Assembly: GCA_021775955.1 (NCBI GenBank)
Contig: JAJFGU010000022.1
Coordinates: 186,001 to 250,000 of the forward strand
DNA from: Alphaproteobacteria bacterium
GTDB lineage: Bacteria > Pseudomonadota > Alphaproteobacteria > Micavibrionales > Micavibrionaceae
Length of the DNA: 64,000 bases
Reading direction: 5' to 3'
The notes below the pieces were generated by a model. The model searched no databases, was not told the origin of the DNA, and was given only the letters and a program-made list of their open reading frames with translations. Every line of letters begins with the position of its first letter. Within the stretch, counting starts at the first letter, position 1. The position numbers and the translations under genes were made by a program. This document shows positions 16,274 to 25,531 of this stretch, piece after piece.

Positions 16274-19200
16274 TTAGTTCCGGCTGCTGACTTGTTGCAC
16301 CATAAAGGCGGGGAAAATTTCAACCTTGCACGGCAGATTTCTTGCTGCCAACGCGCGGCAACGATGATAGGCCCCGTCAACGTTTTGGTTGCGCAATCCG
16401 GCGCGCAGTGTGTATTTACCGGTTCTGGAATCGGCTATGCTTTCGCCAGGCGACACCATAAGCTCCGCCCCAGCCAGCACAGCCTTATAGCGGCTTTGTA
16501 GCCTGTACCACACCAGGGTCATCAGAAGTTTTGAATTGTATTCACCAAGATTAAGCACCAAATCATAATCCGCCTGGCTGAAATCAACATGAGGGTGCGC
16601 CGCCTTATAGTCTTCCAGATTGGCCTTGATAGCGCTGGGAATATCCTGAGGCCCGGCTTCCACAAAAATATCATTGCCGTAGATGACCGTACCGTCATAG
16701 CCGATCTCAATCGGCTGCGGCCCGGGCCTTGCAAACTTGCCGTCTCTGCTGGCCTTTTCTCCCACCAGCAAAAGATAACGCCCCGGCGGTACGCGGGTGA
16801 AAAGATAAAAACCGGTGATATCGGTCATTGCGCTCTGCTCGGCCTCGCCCTTATCGCTATACAGATGGATCGGGATATTACGCAGCGCAAAGGAAGACCC
16901 GTCCGTCTTTCGTGCATACAAGGTTCCATCCAGTTCCCCGGCGATATGAATGGGGAATTGCACTTGCGCGACATAACCTTCACGCGGCAAAATTGAAACG
17001 CCTTCAAAGCCCGAAATCCAGAACGGACCTTCCAGCGCTTCTTCATCAACCACAACATCGGTCAGCTGCAGCTCTCGCAAACCTGTGAAAAGGGCAATGC
17101 CGTTTTCATCGGTTTTAACCTGGCCGCCATTTTGCAACGCCCGAACGATCACACCCTCTAAAGGCTCTTCATTCGGATTAAATTCGCCATCACCGTTTTC
17201 ATCCAGAAAGACAAAAGCGCTTAAACCGCCATTGGCCGTCAAAGTCTTATCAAAAGATTTAACCCTGCCGCTTTGCCTGTCATAGGCCAGACCAAAACGG
17301 GTACTAAGCCCGGCGAAAAAATCATTTTCGGAGTTATAGCGCACGCTTGGGGAAATACGAACGAACCCGGCCTGCCAGTTGAGCTGCGCCGAAGCCTCAG
17401 TCAGGGCCGGATCAATGCGGCGCTCCACCTCAAGATCAATATCTATGTCCGTGGTAAAATCGCGCTCATAAGTGGCAACAACGCGGCGCAAATTGCTATC
17501 GGGCTGAACGGCATAGTCTGACAAAACCCGCAAACGGTTGCGGCCAAATGTACCGGTCAGGCTGGTGAGGCTGGATATTTGATCATCCTGCACATTGCTG
17601 TTGGTGAAATAGCTGACCTGTTCATTAAAGTTAAAATTCCGCCAGGCCGTATTAAACCCGGTCGTGGATGCAAGGCTTGAAACCCCATTCGTGTTCTTCA
17701 TGTAATTGAGATTGAGCGAATATCGCGGGCGGTTCCCAATCCCGATAGGCAGCGGACCAACGGCGTTAAAGTTTTCCTGAAAATCACCGACGCTGTTTTG
17801 CAGGGCGCCGCCGCCGGAATCAAAATTCTCGGCCTCCCAGCTGATTTTATTGCTGAGCTCATGCGCGCCAAAATCGCGCCTTGCCACAAATTCTGCCGCC
17901 GCTTCGCCCTCATCATCAATCGCTGCATTGGCATTGATTAATGTCTCAAAAATAGTCGTCGAGGCACCAGTATGAAGCACATTGTTCCTAACGCCTTCCT
18001 GCTGGCTGCTGCTAAAACCGGCAGATACCGCCGTGCCATCCATAATTGGTTGCTCATAAAGCGCCACCAGATTGGGGCTTCCCTCGTCTTCGTCTTTAAA
18101 ACCGGTGTCTTTCCTAAAACTCTGCTTGCCTTCAAAAGTGAGAGAGACATCATAGACGCTACCAACTTCCGACAAGCGCCCCCGATCAACCGGAACAAAA
18201 ACATCTTCTTCACGAACCTCCCCTTGCGGGCCGTAAAAAACAACACGGAAATTATTGTCCCTGTTAAATAAATTAACATTGTTAAAAATATAAAACCCGT
18301 CATCACCTACGGTTTGAAAACCGACAATCTGATTTTCGCGGTAAAGCTCAACATCCCAGCCAGGAAAGGTTGTTCCCGAAATTGCCGTGGTCGGATTGGT
18401 AAAAGTTCTTAAAGGATCGACATTTGAAATCCTCGCACCAAGCTCCTGCCCTACGCCGCCGCCCAAAGGCAGGCGCGTTGTGACAACATCGCCCACCTCA
18501 AAATGCTTGGCATTTAACGGGCCCAGCAGATCGGGCTCCAGCGATTCCTGTTTATAATTTGTGCGGATATTGGTGATTTTATCTTCATTGTTATACTGCG
18601 TTTGGGTCGTAAACGTCCCATAGGCCAAATCACCGACGGTGCGGATATTCACATCATGTCTTTGGGTATTTCCCTGAGAACCGCTGCTACCCTGCCTGTC
18701 ATATCTGGAGTTGGTAAGAATATCGACAAAAGGGACATCGGCAATCTGGTAATCCTCCCCACCCCTTGGCAAGACCGGTGGCTGTTTTTTTCTTTTGGAA
18801 AGATCACGTTTGCGGCGCTCTAAAAACTCCTGAACCGGCAAAGGCTGCGCGGAATTAATAACAATTTCCAAACTGGAAACATCAAGTGAAATCTCCATGT
18901 CAAACCACGGCCCGAGCTCTTTAAGCGGCAGCAATATATCACCATCTTCTGCCGAGATATTAAGCGGAAGTTGGAACGAGCCGCGATCTGTTTCAACACT
19001 CCCCGCTGCCATATCCATTTTGAAATTTTTGTGCTCGCGGATATACCAGCCTTCCGCAATACTCGCCTCCGCGTTAAAGGCAATGGGGAGCTCCAGCACT
19101 TCAATAAAATCCTTAAAGGAAAGCAGAATCTCACCATTTTGAATACGACCCGTTATCAGCCCGTCCAGCTCCAGGCGCCGGGACAAAAAAGCCTGGAACA

Positions 19201-19453
19201 ACAAAACCTCTCCTTCCGGTAAAATATTGGTCTGGGCGCCTTGGGCTTGCACAGGAGCAGCATCCTGTTGAACGGATGCAAAGCCACGCTTCATTCGCGC
19301 TAAAAACTCACGCGCCAGAGACAGGCGCTGCACATTATTAATTTGCTGCGCTTCAGGCGCACCCACCCCATCCTGCGCAAAACTTTGTGCAGGCGATACC
19401 AGAACACAAGCCGCGAATACGGCTATTATCGCAGTCAAAATATGTAAACGCAT
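16274..19453 (-). CDS. Large outer-membrane usher-like protein of a DUF4402 fimbrial system
   Basis: A 1059-residue exported protein: signal peptide to about residue 26, an N-terminal copper-amine-oxidase-like/plug region, then a long beta-barrel usher-like section. At about 745-800 is an SdrD-B/dockerin-like module (FLDENGDGEFNPNEEPLEGV), at about 860-900 a carboxypeptidase-regulatory-like repeat, and near 1010-1050 a segment resembling a SPOR domain (GKYTLRAGLRNQNVDGAYHR). Classical ushers are 800-900 residues and lack these C-terminal parts. The nearby chaperone and DUF4402 proteins support a role in secreting surface fibres. The barrel assignment is by similarity of style, not by a computed match. 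Confidence 0.7.
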   Translation of the reverse strand: MRLHILTAIIAVFAACVLVSPAQSFAQDGVGAPEAQQINNVQRLSLAREFLARMKRGFASVQQDAAPVQAQGAQTNILPEGEVLLFQAFLSRRLELDGLITGRIQNGEILLSFKDFIEVLELPIAFNAEASIAEGWYIREHKNFKMDMAAGSVETDRGSFQLPLNISAEDGDILLPLKELGPWFDMEISLDVSSLEIVINSAQPLPVQEFLERRKRDLSKRKKQPPVLPRGGEDYQIADVPFVDILTNSRYDRQGSSGSQGNTQRHDVNIRTVGDLAYGTFTTQTQYNNEDKITNIRTNYKQESLEPDLLGPLNAKHFEVGDVVTTRLPLGGGVGQELGARISNVDPLRTFTNPTTAISGTTFPGWDVELYRENQIVGFQTVGDDGFYIFNNVNLFNRDNNFRVVFYGPQGEVREEDVFVPVDRGRLSEVGSVYDVSLTFEGKQSFRKDTGFKDEDEGSPNLVALYEQPIMDGTAVSAGFSSSQQEGVRNNVLHTGASTTIFETLINANAAIDDEGEAAAEFVARRDFGAHELSNKISWEAENFDSGGGALQNSVGDFQENFNAVGPLPIGIGNRPRYSLNLNYMKNTNGVSSLASTTGFNTAWRNFNFNEQVSYFTNSNVQDDQISSLTSLTGTFGRNRLRVLSDYAVQPDSNLRRVVATYERDFTTDIDIDLEVERRIDPALTEASAQLNWQAGFVRISPSVRYNSENDFFAGLSTRFGLAYDRQSGRVKSFDKTLTANGGLSAFVFLDENGDGEFNPNEEPLEGVIVRALQNGGQVKTDENGIALFTGLRELQLTDVVVDEEALEGPFWISGFEGVSILPREGYVAQVQFPIHIAGELDGTLYARKTDGSSFALRNIPIHLYSDKGEAEQSAMTDITGFYLFTRVPPGRYLLLVGEKASRDGKFARPGPQPIEIGYDGTVIYGNDIFVEAGPQDIPSAIKANLEDYKAAHPHVDFSQADYDLVLNLGEYNSKLLMTLVWYRLQSRYKAVLAGAELMVSPGESIADSRTGKYTLRAGLRNQNVDGAYHRCRALAARNLPCKVEIFPAFMVQQVSSRN

Positions 19454-19705
19454 TTTATAAAAGAAGTGGGGTTAAGAGTGGACCTTTTATACCTATTAAG
19501 TAAAACACACTCAAGAGATCGCAACAATTCAATAATTATAGGTGAAATAAGCGTTTTTTATCCCCCCGCAAAGATTCTTTGTGAACTTTAATAATGATTT
19601 AATCGTTTTAATGTGATATTTAAGAGGTTGGAATTAAACTTCCTAAATTGCGGTCATAAAATGATTGCCCCTAAAAGTAATCTAGGGATTTAAAGGAGAA
19701 ACCTA

Positions 19706-20284
19706 ATGAAATTACACACCCTTAAGACCATTGCCTTCCTCAGTGCCTTCATTATAGGCATAAGTTCATCAGGACAGGCTCAAGCACAAACCGAAACAGT
19801 TGGCGCGACGTTGATAACATCGGGTGCCTTAACCACGGTGGACGTCAGCGACTTTGATTTCGGTGAATTCTTCATACTGATTGCCGGTGGTGATACGCCA
19901 ACCCTTACCATTCAGGATAACGGTGCTGTTGCCGTGGTTGTTGCCGGTGTCGTCGACCCCGGTACCAACGTCACACCGATTGTAGCTCCGACGACGCGCG
20001 GTGAAATCAACGTTACAGCGCCGATAGGGCCCATTGCACTAACACTAACCAGAACCAATACGACTGACTTTGCTGATCCCGGGCTGTCTTTGACGGCTGC
20101 AGAATATGCAACGGCCACAGAAGGGGCCGGCAATGCGATTAACGCTGATGCTGCAAATGGTACTGTAACGGCTGTTGCCGCCGGTGTCGCAGAACAGATC
20201 CTGTTTGGCTCAGAAATTACCATCACCGCGCGGCCTGCCAATGCGACGCATACCGCACAATTCGATGTGACGTTGTCGTTCTAG
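19706..20284 (+). CDS. DUF4402 fimbrial subunit-like protein
   Basis: A 192-residue protein with signal peptide (ends AQAQ) and a DUF4402 beta-sandwich: early DFDFGEFF strand, Gly/Thr/Ala-rich middle, C-terminal ITITARPANATHTAQFDVTLSF strand suited to donor-strand exchange. It contains no cysteine. AAAGGAG lies 8 bases upstream of the ATG. It is divergent from the usher gene (252-base shared promoter region) and convergent with the chaperone gene, with a bidirectional terminator between. It is probably the major fibre subunit of this locus; that role is inferred from context. Confidence 0.78.
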   Translation: MKLHTLKTIAFLSAFIIGISSSGQAQAQTETVGATLITSGALTTVDVSDFDFGEFFILIAGGDTPTLTIQDNGAVAVVVAGVVDPGTNVTPIVAPTTRGEINVTAPIGPIALTLTRTNTTDFADPGLSLTAAEYATATEGAGNAINADAANGTVTAVAAGVAEQILFGSEITITARPANATHTAQFDVTLSF

Positions 20285-20310
20285 GCTTTTCATTTATTAA
20301 ATATCCAATG

Positions 20311-20339
20311 AAAAAGGCAGCTTTAAGAGCTGCCTTTTT
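20311..20339. terminator. Bidirectional terminator between convergent fimbrial genes
   Basis: AAAAAGGCAGCT (20311-20322) and AGCTGCCTTTTT (20328-20339) form a perfect 12-bp stem with a 5-base loop, flanked by A and T tracts, so it can act on both strands. Confidence 0.85.
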
Positions 20340-20362
20340 GTTATCCCACTCCAGAGAGTGAG

Positions 20363-21172
20363 CTATTGCAGAGGAAATGTTTTTTCTGCGTAGACAAACT
20401 TTTTGTCCTCGTCCTTATCGGAATGCTCGAGAACAACCCGCAACGACCCGCCAGCCCTGATATCTTTGGTTAAGAAGACATCAAAAACCCGGTGGTTCAC
20501 TTCCGGAAAGATATGGGCATTGTGAAGCTCTCCCACCAGCTCTTCCTCTCCTCCCGAATGCCCTTTGTGATACACATACAAATGCGCCATAGCACCATAA
20601 GGGCCGCCGCTACGATTAACATTAATCAGCGCTTTGAACTTGCCGGTTTTCTCATTGACGATAACCCCGACATCAGCAATATCAAAATTAACATCAATGT
20701 CACCGGCGCGCAGAACAACGGGTATCGTATAGCCCACATTGATCTTGATGCCTGCCGTAGGCTTTTCCTGCTCCAGAGAGTCAGGCACCTCTACAACCGG
20801 AGAAAATGCAAGATGGGCGTGGTAGTCACCATCGGGCACCTCTTCCGGGCGGCGTAACGCCAGACGAATGCGCTGCTTAGCACCCGGAAGCAATGTTACG
20901 CGGCGCGGCGTTAAAACAATATGCTTGGAAAGGTCAAATTCAGTCACAGAGGTTTCGGATGACTTGTAAGCCGGCCCCGTCTCCTGCATCCGAAAGTAAC
21001 GCCAGCCCATCTGATAAGTCATCTGCTCATCACCGGTATTGATAAGCGTGATAGCGGCAAAGCGCTCCCGGCCATCAAAGACAATATGCGTGGGTGTAAT
21101 CGTCAAATCAGCTTTAGCCAGCCCGGGCATGAACACCAGGCCAAAAACCAAAACTCTAAAAAACGTTTTCAT
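20363..21172 (-). CDS. Periplasmic PapD-like fimbrial chaperone
   Basis: A 269-residue protein with signal peptide (ends GLAKA) and the two immunoglobulin-like domains of pilus chaperones. Domain 1 has DLTITPTHIVFDGRERFAAITLINTGDEQMTYQMGW and the conserved TPRRVTLLPGAKQRIRLALRRP edge strand. Domain 2 follows from about 130. It would hold DUF4402 subunits until they reach the usher. It lies 23 bases after the minor DUF4402 gene on the same strand. The usual G1-strand arginine/lysine pair could not be confirmed by eye. Confidence 0.82.
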   Translation of the reverse strand: MKTFFRVLVFGLVFMPGLAKADLTITPTHIVFDGRERFAAITLINTGDEQMTYQMGWRYFRMQETGPAYKSSETSVTEFDLSKHIVLTPRRVTLLPGAKQRIRLALRRPEEVPDGDYHAHLAFSPVVEVPDSLEQEKPTAGIKINVGYTIPVVLRAGDIDVNFDIADVGVIVNEKTGKFKALINVNRSGGPYGAMAHLYVYHKGHSGGEEELVGELHNAHIFPEVNHRVFDVFLTKDIRAGGSLRVVLEHSDKDEDKKFVYAEKTFPLQ

Positions 21173-21195
21173 CGATACCTCTAAGTTCTAAGTTG

Positions 21196-21648
21196 TTAAA
21201 AGTTAATCTGTAGCTGTAACTGTCCGCTATATGTCTGGTTTGAATAGGGCACACCCGTTCCCGTTGTCTCGACCGTGGCGCCCAGCGTTACCCTTGCGAC
21301 ACCAAAAGCATCGGTGCCTGTAAAAGCGGTCTGAAATGCATTCATATTAAAGATGTTACCCGCCCCTGTTAGCGGCTGCAACTGAGTGACAACAATGCTG
21401 GCAATCGCCATACTCGGCGGCAGGCCGCTTATGTCATATATACCTTCCTGCGGCGATACAATTTCAACAAAGCCGGGCGAAAAATTAAAACTGCCATCGG
21501 TATTAATCGTTATCGTATGCATCGCATCATTGTTCCGGACAATAAATTCTCCAAATTGCAATGCCTGCACCACAGCCACCGCAGCCAGTGCCGGGCTTAC
21601 GGCCCCCAAGGCTATCAGAAACAGACATATGCGTATAAGACGGATCAT
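21196..21648 (-). CDS. DUF4402 domain protein, second fimbrial subunit
   Basis: The product has 150 residues: signal peptide (ends SPALA), an early VQALQFGEFIVRNN strand, a central PPSMAIASIVVTQLQPL strand and the terminal TYSGQLQLQINF strand. This is the same pattern as the DUF4402 protein at 19.7 kb, but the protein is shorter. AGGA lies 8 bases before the ATG at 21648. The frame is open much further upstream, but that part overlaps the plus-strand lipoprotein gene and has no coding character. It is probably a tip or minor subunit, co-transcribed with the chaperone. Confidence 0.78.
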   Translation of the reverse strand: MIRLIRICLFLIALGAVSPALAAVAVVQALQFGEFIVRNNDAMHTITINTDGSFNFSPGFVEIVSPQEGIYDISGLPPSMAIASIVVTQLQPLTGAGNIFNMNAFQTAFTGTDAFGVARVTLGATVETTGTGVPYSNQTYSGQLQLQINF

Positions 21649-21862
21649 TATTGATATCCTGTTAAAAAACACCGTAATGAAACCACAAATCGGCATTAAT
21701 GCAAGTCTTCTCAACAGTTTGATTGGACGTAAAACACCTGTTTTCTTGATCCCGGGCCCGCCCGTATCTAGGCTAGTCTTGGGGTAATGTTTATTTACCC
21801 TGCATTTTTGGTTGTCCGTTCCGGATCGCCTGCATCTATCCGTTGGTTGGGTTCTCAATGCA

Positions 21863-22693
21863 ATGAACAAAAATATTGCTGTATTTTTAAGTTGCCTGAT
21901 GCTTGTCAGTTGCGCCGCTTCGCCGGACAAGGATACTGCGCAACCTTCTGGCAGCGCTGACACTGAACAGACCGCCATTGCCCTGCCGCCCAGCTTTAAT
22001 GAACGCCCAGCGGAAGAAAACGCCCTGCAGAACCTCCAGCCATTAAAGGGCGTTAATGTCGATACGCTTTTCTCCGAAAAACTGAAAGACCCGGCAAAGC
22101 GCTTTGACCGCGTTGAAAATGCCGTTGTGGATTTGGCAAAAGAATTTGAATCTCTTAAACCTTCGATCATTCGGCTTGTAGCCGTTGAAAATGATATCCA
22201 GGATTTAATCACTCAACTGGATGTTTTGCTACAGGAAGACAGCGCTCATCCGCCGCAACAGATCATACCCCAGGTGCCGCCCTCTTCTCTGCCACCAACC
22301 AATATAACACCCACGTCTTCACCCGAACCTGCCTCTATAACCCCTCCTGTATCTTCAGCAGGCGGCGCAATGATCAAAGATTTGCGCGTCGGACATTACG
22401 CTCACAAAGCCAGGATTGTTCTCGACATCAGCAAGGAAACACCTCACACAATTGACCTTGATAATAATGAGAATTTACTGGTGATTGAGCTTCACACAGC
22501 CGTCTGGACAAAGCCCACACAAAAGAGCATTAACTCTTCTCTGCTGAGTTCTTACACGGTTGAAAGTATGAATAACGGGCAAGGCAGCCGCATTATTCTG
22601 CACCTGAAAAAACCAACTGAAATATTGGAGCAAATGGCCCTGAAACCCGGTGCCAATCCAAACTTCCGTATCTTTGTTGATTTAAAAACGTAA
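21863..22693 (+). CDS. AMIN-domain lipoprotein
   Basis: A 276-residue lipoprotein: lipobox LVSC at the end of the signal peptide, helical segment (about 60-130), Pro/Ser-rich linker, and a C-terminal AMIN-like domain (IKDLRVGHYAHKARIVLDIS...LLVIELHTAVWT...GSRIILHLKKPTEI...RIFVDLKT). AMIN domains bind peptidoglycan or target envelope complexes. I placed the start at 21863 because the lipoprotein signal begins there. The gene faces the end of the glycan cluster and starts near the fimbrial locus, but no clear link to either is seen. Confidence 0.75.
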   Translation: MNKNIAVFLSCLMLVSCAASPDKDTAQPSGSADTEQTAIALPPSFNERPAEENALQNLQPLKGVNVDTLFSEKLKDPAKRFDRVENAVVDLAKEFESLKPSIIRLVAVENDIQDLITQLDVLLQEDSAHPPQQIIPQVPPSSLPPTNITPTSSPEPASITPPVSSAGGAMIKDLRVGHYAHKARIVLDISKETPHTIDLDNNENLLVIELHTAVWTKPTQKSINSSLLSSYTVESMNNGQGSRIILHLKKPTEILEQMALKPGANPNFRIFVDLKT

Positions 22694-22717
22694 AGTCTGC
22701 CAATATCCAGACAGGCT

Positions 22718-23617
22718 TTAAGCATCCATATCCAAATAACACCAAAGCTCTTTTTCGCCTGCACCAATAGAAAGGCAATGATCAGAATATACCGGGTTTT
22801 TTTGAATGGATACGTTGCTACCGGCAAAAAATGAGCCTACGCCAATTTTTTCTACCGCTTCATAAGGCTTTGTTCTAAATAAAGCGCAGGCGAAGATAGC
22901 AAAGTTTTTTATCTTGCTGTCCTTTTTAAAGCTAAGGATTTTTTCAATATATTCGTGTCGCGGCCCGGTGATAATAAAAAAACCGGTCTTGCTGTTTTGA
23001 TTCTTCGCTACATCCAGCACCCATTCTTCCAGCGCCCGGAACCTGGCTTCCAACAAAGGGCTTTCCCCGTAATGATCCTTCTCCGGCCCGCCATCAAAAA
23101 TGATCTGGATATCCGTACTCCCCCGGCGAAAGCGCGCACGCCCCCTTTTTTTTCGCAAACGCGGGAAAAACGCCAAAGTGACAATGCCAGGAATGCACAA
23201 CAAATAATCGGTTATTCTTGCAATCAAATTATTGCCTATAATGGACTTTATTTTTTCTGAAACCCTTAGAAATGGCCCCATAGCGTGCTGCCTGCGCCAT
23301 TTCGAGATCCGCGATTCATCGCCTTCACAAACCGGCACATGATCGTCAAAATTAATACGCTTTTTGGCGGTAAAGAACTGAATATAGTCTTTGATAGCCC
23401 AGGGCTGCTCTTCAAACTCCAAAACATCTTTTCTTTTTTTGGGGCTTTTTTCAGTAAGACAGAATATCCGCTTCACGCCCGGGTTAACTTTGAGCATATA
23501 TTCCAGAAACGGTTCGATAGAGGCCGCATAATCAAGCAAAAATATATTCTCGAAATTATGCTGCTGGATAATTTCTTCTATTTTTTTAAGATTATTGTCG
23601 CTGACATTAATGAGCAT
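22718..23617 (-). CDS. Protein of unknown function at the end of the glycan cluster
   Basis: This 299-residue protein has no signal peptide. It has an N-terminal alpha/beta part with a putative nucleotide-fold start (FENIFLLDYAASIEPFLEYML), a central amphipathic or single hydrophobic helix (LLCIPGIVTLAFF, about 145-157) followed by a strongly basic stretch, and a C-terminal alpha/beta half. The basic-hydrophobic centre would suit a peripheral membrane glycosyltransferase-type enzyme, but I recognise no family. It is the last gene of the minus-strand run, 2 bases after the FkbM methyltransferase gene. Confidence 0.6.
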   Translation of the reverse strand: MLINVSDNNLKKIEEIIQQHNFENIFLLDYAASIEPFLEYMLKVNPGVKRIFCLTEKSPKKRKDVLEFEEQPWAIKDYIQFFTAKKRINFDDHVPVCEGDESRISKWRRQHAMGPFLRVSEKIKSIIGNNLIARITDYLLCIPGIVTLAFFPRLRKKRGRARFRRGSTDIQIIFDGGPEKDHYGESPLLEARFRALEEWVLDVAKNQNSKTGFFIITGPRHEYIEKILSFKKDSKIKNFAIFACALFRTKPYEAVEKIGVGSFFAGSNVSIQKNPVYSDHCLSIGAGEKELWCYLDMDA

Positions 23618-23619
23618 TC

Positions 23620-24420
23620 TTACAGCACTTTTTTCAAAAACTCTTTGCTGACGTAAATAAGATTAAAAGACAAAGTCGGGCAGGAAATAAAGTCTCCGGC
23701 ACGGTCTATGGCGAAAAACTTATACCCCAGAGGAAGCAAAATATTCTCCAGATCATTGAAGCTCAGCGATTTATTATAAAGGTCGCCCATGATAATTTCT
23801 GTCTCAATAACATCAATTTTATTGGCTTTTAAAGCCTCAGAAGCGCCTTTTAAAACCTCGTCTTCGTACCCTTGCGTGTCTATCTTTAACAAATCAACAT
23901 GCTCAATCCCGCTCTCATCCATATAGGTGTCGAGCGCCTTAATCTCAACATCATAAGATTCCTGCGTGAACGCACTCTTTTCTACGCCATATTGCTTGCT
24001 TCTTATCTCTGCCCATTCGGATTCAGGGTTAACCTGATTAAAGCTGGACGTATCCGTTTTCATGTTTTTATAGAATTTTTGCGTTGCTGCAGCGCTGCCA
24101 ACACCAAAATTGTTTAAATGCAAATCACTTTGCCCGCTCAGGTTTTCACACAGCTTTTGGTAATTTCCTTTATCGGCTTCAAAACAATGGATGTAGCTTT
24201 TTGGAAAGACGCCGCGAAACCGGCGGGCGCTTTCACCGACATGGGCGCCCACATCAAAAATAACGAGTTCTTCTTCCTTTTTGTCACGAAAGAGACGCGC
24301 ATGCACAGGGTCGAACTTTGATTGCTTTTCTTTTGACCCGGTTAAAAGCAGCCGGACATTCCTGGTAATTCCACCATGAATCTTCCTGTTAATTTTTTTG
24401 AATAAGATGGCTGGTTCCAT
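23620..24420 (-). CDS. FkbM-family methyltransferase
   Basis: A 266-residue SAM-dependent methyltransferase of the FkbM type: VIFDVGAHVGESARRFRGVFPKSYIHCFEADKGNYQKL (SAM-binding), ALDTYMDESGIEHVDLLKIDTQGYEDEVLKGA (the family's D-x-x-K-I-D-x-x-G-x-E block). Such enzymes O-methylate sugars in surface glycans. The ATG at 24420 avoids overlap with the upstream gene and leaves a 10-base gap; ATGs further up are possible. It is part of the long co-directional glycan run. Confidence 0.85.
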   Translation of the reverse strand: MEPAILFKKINRKIHGGITRNVRLLLTGSKEKQSKFDPVHARLFRDKKEEELVIFDVGAHVGESARRFRGVFPKSYIHCFEADKGNYQKLCENLSGQSDLHLNNFGVGSAAATQKFYKNMKTDTSSFNQVNPESEWAEIRSKQYGVEKSAFTQESYDVEIKALDTYMDESGIEHVDLLKIDTQGYEDEVLKGASEALKANKIDVIETEIIMGDLYNKSLSFNDLENILLPLGYKFFAIDRAGDFISCPTLSFNLIYVSKEFLKKVL

Positions 24421-24430
24421 GAATTTGACT

Positions 24431-25531
24431 CTAACAGTTAAAAACCTTGTCATACTCGGCACGGGCGCGCTCCAAATCCTCGAAGCGCCCTATATCAAGC
24501 CAATACTCATGGATAGGAAAGACCGTGGATTCCCCACCGGTTTCCCTTATTTTATCGAATAGCTGCGGCATATCGAAAAATGTGTCTTTCGGAATAAGAT
24601 CAATGGCCGCCGGATCGAGAACATAAATCCCTGCATTGACAAAATAGCTTTGTGAAGGCTTTTCAATGATAGAATCCAGCTTGGCGCCATTATTTTGAAC
24701 AATGCCGTAAGGCACTTCATGATTATATTCGCGCACACACATTGTAGCCATTGCTTTGTTCTGACGATGAAAATCTACCAAATTGTCAAAATTCACATTG
24801 GTCAACAAATCTCCATTCATGACAACCAGCGGCCCTTGCGGGCGCTCGGGCAGCAAGCTTAACGAGCCAGCCGTACCCATTTGATCGCCCTCAAGAAGAT
24901 AAGAAATTTCAGCGCCGAACCCGGAACCGTCACCGAAATAATCACGGATCATATCAGCTTTGTAGTTCACTGAAAAAAAGAACCGCTTGAAATTCTGCTC
25001 TACAAAACTCTGAAGAATGGTTTCCAACAGCGGCCTTCCACCGATGGAAACCATGGGCTTTGGCATATCTTGTGTCAGGGGCTGGAGGCGCTTTCCTTCG
25101 CCGCCGAGCATCAAGACGGTCCAGACATCTTCCATTGAGCCTTCATGAGATGGTGAAACTTTAACATCGGCCTTACGTTTTAAAAGATCTCTCATGCGCT
25201 CAAGCCCGGTCACATGGCCATTTTCATCTACCATCGGCACCTGGTAAATCTTTTTCTCCGTCATAACATCAAGTATCTCTTTGAGATCGGTCGTCGGTGT
25301 CACAGTTGTTGGATTTTTATTCATGACTTCGGTTATGGGATTTTCCAAAGAGGTGCCCGCCAATATAGCGCGCCTGATATCACCATCCGTGACAGTTCCA
25401 ACCAGTTTGCCATCCTCATCAACCACCAGAGCAATCTGCAGCGCCGTATTGTCGATGCTTTGCAGTGCATCGAAAATGGTCTTGTCGACTAAAACAAAAG
25501 TATCTGTATAATCTTTGACACGCGACGTCAT
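24431..25531 (-). CDS. ptmE: CBS-domain sugar-1-phosphate guanylyltransferase (PtmE-like)
   Basis: The 366-residue protein has two CBS domains (about 1-125) followed by a nucleotidyltransferase with LGGEGKRLQPLTQDMPKPM and a VVMNGDLLTNVNF metal site. CBS plus NTP-transferase is the arrangement of Campylobacter PtmE, the glucosamine-1-phosphate guanylyltransferase that supplies the GDP-sugar entering legionaminic-acid synthesis. LegB, LegC, LegG, LegI and LegF homologues occur in the same cluster. A 4-base ATGA overlap joins it to the gene upstream. The precise sugar is inferred from context. Confidence 0.78.
   Translation of the reverse strand: MTSRVKDYTDTFVLVDKTIFDALQSIDNTALQIALVVDEDGKLVGTVTDGDIRRAILAGTSLENPITEVMNKNPTTVTPTTDLKEILDVMTEKKIYQVPMVDENGHVTGLERMRDLLKRKADVKVSPSHEGSMEDVWTVLMLGGEGKRLQPLTQDMPKPMVSIGGRPLLETILQSFVEQNFKRFFFSVNYKADMIRDYFGDGSGFGAEISYLLEGDQMGTAGSLSLLPERPQGPLVVMNGDLLTNVNFDNLVDFHRQNKAMATMCVREYNHEVPYGIVQNNGAKLDSIIEKPSQSYFVNAGIYVLDPAAIDLIPKDTFFDMPQLFDKIRETGGESTVFPIHEYWLDIGRFEDLERARAEYDKVFNC

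Noticed and set aside
19669-19687. CCCTA/TAGGG inverted repeat before the DUF4402 gene
   Set aside because: Short arms that could occur by chance; not repeated elsewhere in the locus.
21649-22212. Long upstream extension of the second DUF4402 gene
   Set aside because: It runs antisense through the lipoprotein gene, has no signal peptide, and the ATG at 21648 has a ribosome-binding site and a clear signal peptide.
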